From contig CAJNOL010000084.1 of the NCBI GenBank assembly GCA_905250125.1, forward strand, positions 166,576 through 230,575: a stretch of DNA of 64,000 nt. Reading direction: 5' to 3'. Of this stretch, positions 58,951 through 64,000 are shown piece by piece (the stretch's first letter is position 1; every line of letters begins with the position of its first letter). The notes beneath the pieces were generated by a model. The model was not told the DNA's origin, searched no databases, and saw only the letters and a program-made list of their open reading frames with translations. Both the position numbers and the translations under genes were made by a program. The stretch is from Rotaria sordida. Its lineage: Eukaryota; Rotifera; Eurotatoria; Philodinida; Philodinidae.

Positions 58951-61900
58951 TTTAATTCAGAATATAATGAAGAAAATTTTGAAAGATTATTATCATCAAA
59001 TTTATATATAATATAATTAGTTTTATCATTATTTTCAATTTCTGTCCAACATATTCCTGATGTTTGTTGTTGAAAATAATTAATAATTTCATTTGATGGT
59101 AATGAATTTGTCATATCAGAAAAAAGTAATAATAATAAAGGATCATCAGTAATATGATCATAGATTAATTTTGCATATTGAAGATTTTTTGAATGATAAC
59201 ATACCATAAAAAAAGTAGACCAAAGAAGAGAAATATTTTGTGATTTTGGTTTATATTGATGAATAAATGATTCGGCTTCATCAAAAAGTGAAGCACGAGC
59301 AAGTGTTGAAACCTAAATTTAACAAAAAATATTTTATCAATTTTAAACAATAACATTTCATATGTGAAAAAAACAAACTATGATTAAAAGATTTACACTT
59401 CCGTACATATTTGAACTAACGAAGGAAGGTTTCAAAGTGATAAATTTCTTTTAAGCTAAACCTATATCCAATTGATAGAGTCTAGTGAATAAGTAATTAC
59501 CATAGAATGATTCGAACTATTAGACATTGTTTTACTCATTAGTGAATTTTTCCAGTAGGATCTTAGTTTTCAAGTGAAATTATACTTTTGAATTTTGATA
59601 TAAAACTTAGCTTACGTAAAGACACCGATTAGACCAACTCGTAGAAAAAAAAATTCAAAATATTTTATGAAGTCTCTCAAAAAATATGGATTTTTTGGAA
59701 AGATTCATATCTTGGAGATGGTTGATTGAAAAATTCTGAAATTTTTTCTACAAATTAGTGGAATCAGTGCCCTTACGAAGGCAAACTTTCAGGTCAAAAT
59801 TCGAAAATATGATTTCATTTGAGAACTAAGGTCCTCCAAGAAAAGTCCACTAACTATTCGAAATCTGAGGAACAAAGATCCAGCAGCTTGAATCACTTTA
59901 GGGTATTTACCCACTCACTAGGCCCCATCCATTGAATATAGTCTAAGCTTGAAAGTACGCGGTTAAAAATTGTATATGTCGAAAACGATGCAATCATTCA
60001 AATAACCGCTTGTTTTCTCACCAAAAGCTTCTGAATTGAGGATTATTGACCATGCTGATTCTGAATATAACCATAAGAAATTCTCTTAAGTCTTTATATG
60101 TTGGTTTTCTAGACGAACAAGTAGTATTTTGCCAAAATAGTTTTGGATCTACTCTGATTATAGATAATATTGAGTTGTCTATTAGACAATAATCTTTTCT
60201 GTTTTCCAAAAATAAGTCTTAAGTAAAACAATATAATCTGAAAGATTCCCACATGACAATGTTAATACGTATCTACTGTATGAACTAACATCGTTATATT
60301 TTCTGCAGTGACAAAATGATCTGACATACGAAAAATGACTGTTTTCTAGGCAATACGATATGCTCTATAATCAAGTTTGTTAGTCCGAAAAACCAGCATA
60401 GTCGATAACCTACAATTCACTAGCGCTCATTGAGAAAGTGAAAACAACGAGATATTGTTGCATATAAGATTGGATAGAGTTTCGTAACTTATTAGAATCA
60501 TAATAAGAGTTATTTTTAAAAGGAGAAGATGAAATTTAAACTTTATGAAATTCTACTTTTATTATTATATATGAATTAGGATAGAAATATTTCATTGAAT
60601 GATTACACAAATTTACTATAATGATTTTCAAATTTTCAAAGATCAAAAACCTAATAATTCGATGATTATTTTCAATGAAAAAAAACATTTTATATGCAAC
60701 AGTTTTCTCTTCTTTCCTCTCTATGTTATTGAAAATTACAGATCACAAGAAAATATTGTTCTCAACATATTCAATATTCAACCGAATATCTTTAAGTTTG
60801 ATGCCAAACAGAATAACCATTTCAAATTTTTTAATAAAATATTGTCTACTTTCAAGCAAAATAAATATTTAGGGCTTGTTGTGTGATATAAATTGATACA
60901 AAGGCCTACTAGTGATTAATACAAAATAGTGAAAGTTTCATGATAACTCAGCGACTTACAGACAGAAGACAATCAAAAATAATCTCTTACAAATCTCATC
61001 AAATGAGAAATTGAAATAATCTTTCGTATGAATAAAATGTTTTTCAGTGGTCATGCAATACTTTAAAGAAAAGTAGATGATATTTTGATAATTACCATAG
61101 GATATAGGCTGCTTTTCCCCAATCAGTAATGTCATGAAAGAAAAAAAATCAGAACTTGTCATGTCGTTCAATCCCGCTTGTCTATCACATGGTCGCTGAA
61201 GCAACCGAAACCACTCTATGCCAAGAGAAGAACACCTAGTCTATCTAGTCAGTGGCTCTTCTGAAACCGGGTGTGAGAGATAAACTGTTAAGACATTCTC
61301 TCCAATTGAATTATATAGAACGTGATTTGATAAATTCTTTTCTCCATTGTAGTTCAAATCAAATATATTAGACTTAACATTTTGTCTTTCATCTTTCCTT
61401 TAAAATTATATGAATTCATTCTCATTTAATTTTTACATTCTCATAAGTGAATTAAATATTGTAATCTATCTATTTCATAATTAAAGTAAAATATTTACCA
61501 TTGCAGCAGCAACTTGTGACGTTTTATATTTATCTGGTATTATTTTATATATGTCTTGTGCTTCATGAACAAGACCACCAGTATATGCACAAGCATATAA
61601 AATCATTTTATAAACTTGTTCATTAAATATTAATTCAGATTTGACTTTTTCAAATAATTTTAATGCTTGTTGTCCTTGTCCATTAATTGCATAACCATGT
61701 AATAAATTTGCTAATGAAATATTAGTTTTTTGTTTAAGTAAATTAAATAATCGATAAGCTTCATTTAAATGTAAACAATGTGCATGCATATCAATTAAAC
61801 CACTATGTAATGAAAGATTTCGTTCTATAATATATGATGGAATTATTCGATGAATATTTTCTGCTTGATGCATAAGTCCTAATTGATTACATGCATTAAT

Positions 61901-63459
61901 TATATTTAAATAAATAAATGAATCAGGTAAAATAGATGATGATTGAAGTTGTTTGAATAAATTAAGAACTTCTACAGGTTGATTTATTGATAAATAGGTT
62001 TTCATTAATGTTGAATAAGCAACATTATCAACTATTGGAAGTAATTGATTAAATAATTCTCGAGCACGATCAATTGAACCACAATTACAATACATATTCA
62101 TAATCTTTAAATAAAAGACAAGTCTGTTGGAACAGTTTCTACGGAATTAAAATGTGAAACACGATCTAGTTGTTGTTGCTAATCTCAAGAAGATTGTTTT
62201 ATTCTATCTATTTTCAGATATATTTCTTCACCATTCTTTTATTTAATCCTCCAGAAATGTAATAAGAAAATAGTTGATATATCAGAATGAGACGTTATTG
62301 ATATACGGTCTTTGATCATATATCAATAACGTCTGTGATAGTCTCTGACAGTCAAAATGCTCTTCACCGAAATTCGGTAATTTGCATTTCGATGACTGAA
62401 GCTATCAGCAGCATTCTGAGATGATATCAATAGTATATATATATATATGTGATAAATATTCAGAAAGAGTGAACGTAAGGAATGATCGCCGAAACGAAAC
62501 TCACGACTATAGATGGTTGAAATACATTCGACGATAAGGTACATAACCTCTCTGACTAGCGGCTAGTCATGGCTTGGGAACGATCCAAATTTTTACTTTT
62601 ATACTTCAATACTTCTTTTAAATCATGTTCCACAATAAAATGATTTCGAATTTTCTTTTTGATTTGATTCAAAAAACATACCGCTGTTGCTAATCGAATA
62701 TTTGGTGGATCAAGAAGTCCAAGTCTTAGAATTTCATCATGTACATATTCTCCAATATCTAATCGATGACAATCAGTACATGCACTAAGTAGACATGTTG
62801 CTGATATAGCATCAAGTTCAATTATTTTGTTATTTAATATTTCATTTTCATATAATTCAATCGTTTTATTTGGTTGTCCATTCATATTGTAACCTGAAAA
62901 AACAAAAGTTTAATAAAACATTAATATTGTAATATATATTTTATCTTAAACTCACCTTCTCCTCACCTTTGAACATGGTACCAAAAAGACTAATATCAAT
63001 TGGTAAATTTTTTATTGTTTTAACTTGTTGAAATATTTGTTCAGCTGATTGAATATTTTTTATTTTTGAATACATATAAATAAGTTTTATTTGAAGTTGA
63101 TGATATTCTTGAATTTTTAATGTTTGATCATTTTGAATATATTTATGAATATTTTGACATATATTTAAATTATTTAATTCACCACATGCACGAATTATAT
63201 TTAAATAACAATTAAAATCTGGTTTTATATTTATTATATTTAACATCCATTCAAATAAAGCTATTGTACGTATAGGTACATGTGTATTATTATAAGTTTT
63301 CATTAATTTATTTATTTCATATAATTCTTTTTCAATTGTTGATGGAGTTACATCAACAATTGATGATGATAGTAAACGAAATGATGATCGAATTAATGAT
63401 AATCGACGAAAATATTGCATGATATACAATTGATGAACAGTAATAGAATGATGATTCAT
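58659..63459 (-). CDS. PLS-type pentatricopeptide repeat protein with DYW deaminase-like domain
   Basis: Four minus-strand exons, 63459-62967, 62893-62682, 62104-61499 and 59312-58659, join in phase to 654 residues. The start is basic and Ser-rich (MQYFRRLSLIRSSFRLLSS after an optional 13-residue extension), like a mitochondrial presequence. PPR helices fill residues about 50-520 (e.g. VAYSTLMKTYLSINQPVEV, SFIYLNIINACNQLGLMHQA, LLHGYAINGQGQQALKLFEK), resembling plant PLS arrays. The last 95 residues are a DYW domain: C614-HV-C617, RDIILRDNIRVHHFHHGQCS and C648-S-C650 match plant CGDCH...REIIVRDxxRFHHF...CSC. The deaminase HxE motif is altered (CGHTAIRLAI, plant CYHSE-RLAI), so the catalytic Glu is missing; the end is DQF instead of DYW. 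In plants such proteins bind organelle RNA and edit C to U. Here RNA binding is likely, editing doubtful. Confidence 0.88.
59440..59950. repeat. Foldback repeat in PPR intron 3
   Basis: AGTAGGATCTTAGTTTTCAA and TTTTGAATTTTGATATAAAA (left) pair with TTGAGAACTAAGGTCCTCC and TCAAAATTCGAAAATAT (right). CACTCACTAGGCCCCATCCA with ATAGTCTAAGCTTGAAAG resembles the terminal module of the ACGAGG family, so it may be a distant relative. The rest of this 2.2-kb intron (to 61498) shows nothing I recognise. Confidence 0.5.
62130..62340. repeat. Dispersed repeat in PPR intron 2, copy of AP3B intron 10 repeat
   Basis: Same motif order as 41455-41655. It ends in a perfect 15-bp stem, GACGTTATTGATATA at 62291-62305 and its complement at 62319-62333, with a 13-nt loop. 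Confidence 0.75.
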
Positions 63460-63696
63460 AAAATAATTCTTATTGGTTAGAAATTCAACATAATCAGAAA
63501 TTTTTTCTAAAATATATTATAAAAGAAATCTTATCAATAAATAGAAAAATCTATTTTAAATAATATAATTATTTTCTATAAAATAACATCATTTTGATTT
63601 TATTCCATTGCTTTTGTTCTAACCCGCCAATGATTCTTGTTTGTCTTTTATTTCACTATCAATAAATTAAGTTTGATTCACATTTAAGATCTTAAC
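63460..63696. promoter_or_regulatory. Short bidirectional promoter region (PPR / CHAF1B)
   Basis: Only 237 nt separate the divergent start codons of the PPR gene (minus) and CHAF1B (plus), so both promoters must share it. The sequence is AT-rich. A CCCGCCAATG motif (about 63623-63632), holding a CCAAT box, lies 65-75 nt before the CHAF1B start. Confidence 0.45.
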
Positions 63697-64000
63697 ATGA
63701 ACGTTTGTACACCAAATATATCATGGCATGGATGCGATCCTGTTTATTCATGTGCAATCAATCCAATAGATTCCAAACGTTTAGCTACAGCTGGCATGCG
63801 AGGTAATCATCAATTTTTAAAATCAATAAAAAAAAAAAGAAAAACTTATTATTCATTATTTTCTTTAAGGTTCAATTTATCTTTGGGATATTGAATGGCC
63901 ATCAATACAACAACCAACAATATCATTTGTATCTTCACTTTCTAGTGCACATTTAGAATCAGTAAATTGTATACGATGGAATTCAAAAGGAACACATTTA
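63697..64000 (+). CDS. CHAF1B: Chromatin assembly factor 1 subunit B (CAF-1 p60), 3' partial
   Basis: Exon 1 is 63697-63802; exon 2 starts at 63870 and runs off the window. The 79 visible residues begin MNVCTPNISWHGCDPVYSCA and continue with KRLATAGMRGSIYLWDIEW, then HLESVNCIRWNSKGTHL. This matches the first WD40 blades of CAF-1 p60 (ITCEIAWH...PVYSLDF...RLASAG...VRIW...HTKAVNVVRFSPTGE). CAF-1 deposits H3-H4 behind replication forks, with p60 binding ASF1. The Trp-His-x4-Pro-Val-Tyr-Ser signature at the N-terminus separates it from other WD40 proteins such as HIRA. The rest lies outside the window. Confidence 0.82.

Noticed and set aside
1..64000. tRNA, rRNA or CRISPR features
   Set aside because: Scanning for tRNA arm motifs, rRNA-like blocks and regular spaced repeats found nothing convincing; CRISPR is not expected in a eukaryotic nuclear contig.

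Overview
This window comes from an AT-rich eukaryotic nuclear genome. Every long gene is split by GT-AG introns, many only 45-90 bp and T-rich, and codons strongly prefer A or T at third positions. The gene set is metazoan: a classical cadherin with catenin-binding tail, SLC22-type transporter, LIM-only protein, AP-3 beta, tubulin cofactor A, calpain-15-like protease, mitochondrial EF4 and CAF-1 p60. The compact tandem genes with splice-acceptor-like sequence just before the ATG, plus a plant-type DYW pentatricopeptide gene, point to a bdelloid rotifer; this placement is inference, not proof.

Layout. 274-17925 (+): a giant CadN/type III cadherin, 18 exons seen, its 5' end outside the window. 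19450-23362 (+): three-exon SLC22-like transporter. 24537-25265 (+): intronless small heat-shock-like protein. 27919-32954 (+): LMO4-like two-LIM protein with two candidate first exons. 36609-38068 (-): TBCA. 38214-46901 (-): AP-3 complex beta subunit in 18 exons, with a 10-N assembly gap in exon 15. 48416-51192 (+): calpain-15/SOL-like protease in 14 exons, including an 8-nt microexon. 54681-58468 (-): GUF1. 58659-63459 (-): a PPR protein ending in a DYW-type cytidine deaminase-like domain. 63697-64000 (+): the start of CHAF1B.

Two same-strand pairs are packed tightly: AP3B then TBCA (145 nt apart) and PPR-DYW then GUF1 (190 nt apart). In each pair the downstream gene has a T-rich AG acceptor 13-21 nt before its ATG, as expected for spliced-leader operons. 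PPR-DYW and GUF1 both look mitochondrial. Longer introns and intergenic gaps are filled with foldback/MITE repeats: one family with conserved ACGAGG-type termini in at least seven places, a pogo-like MITE with TA target duplication, a degenerate Tc1/mariner copy and several others.

The most unusual object is the PPR-DYW gene, a plant organelle RNA-editing-factor architecture in an animal-like genome. It keeps the zinc-binding cysteines and the HHF...CSC signature, but the glutamate of the deaminase HxE motif is replaced and the terminal tripeptide is DQF.
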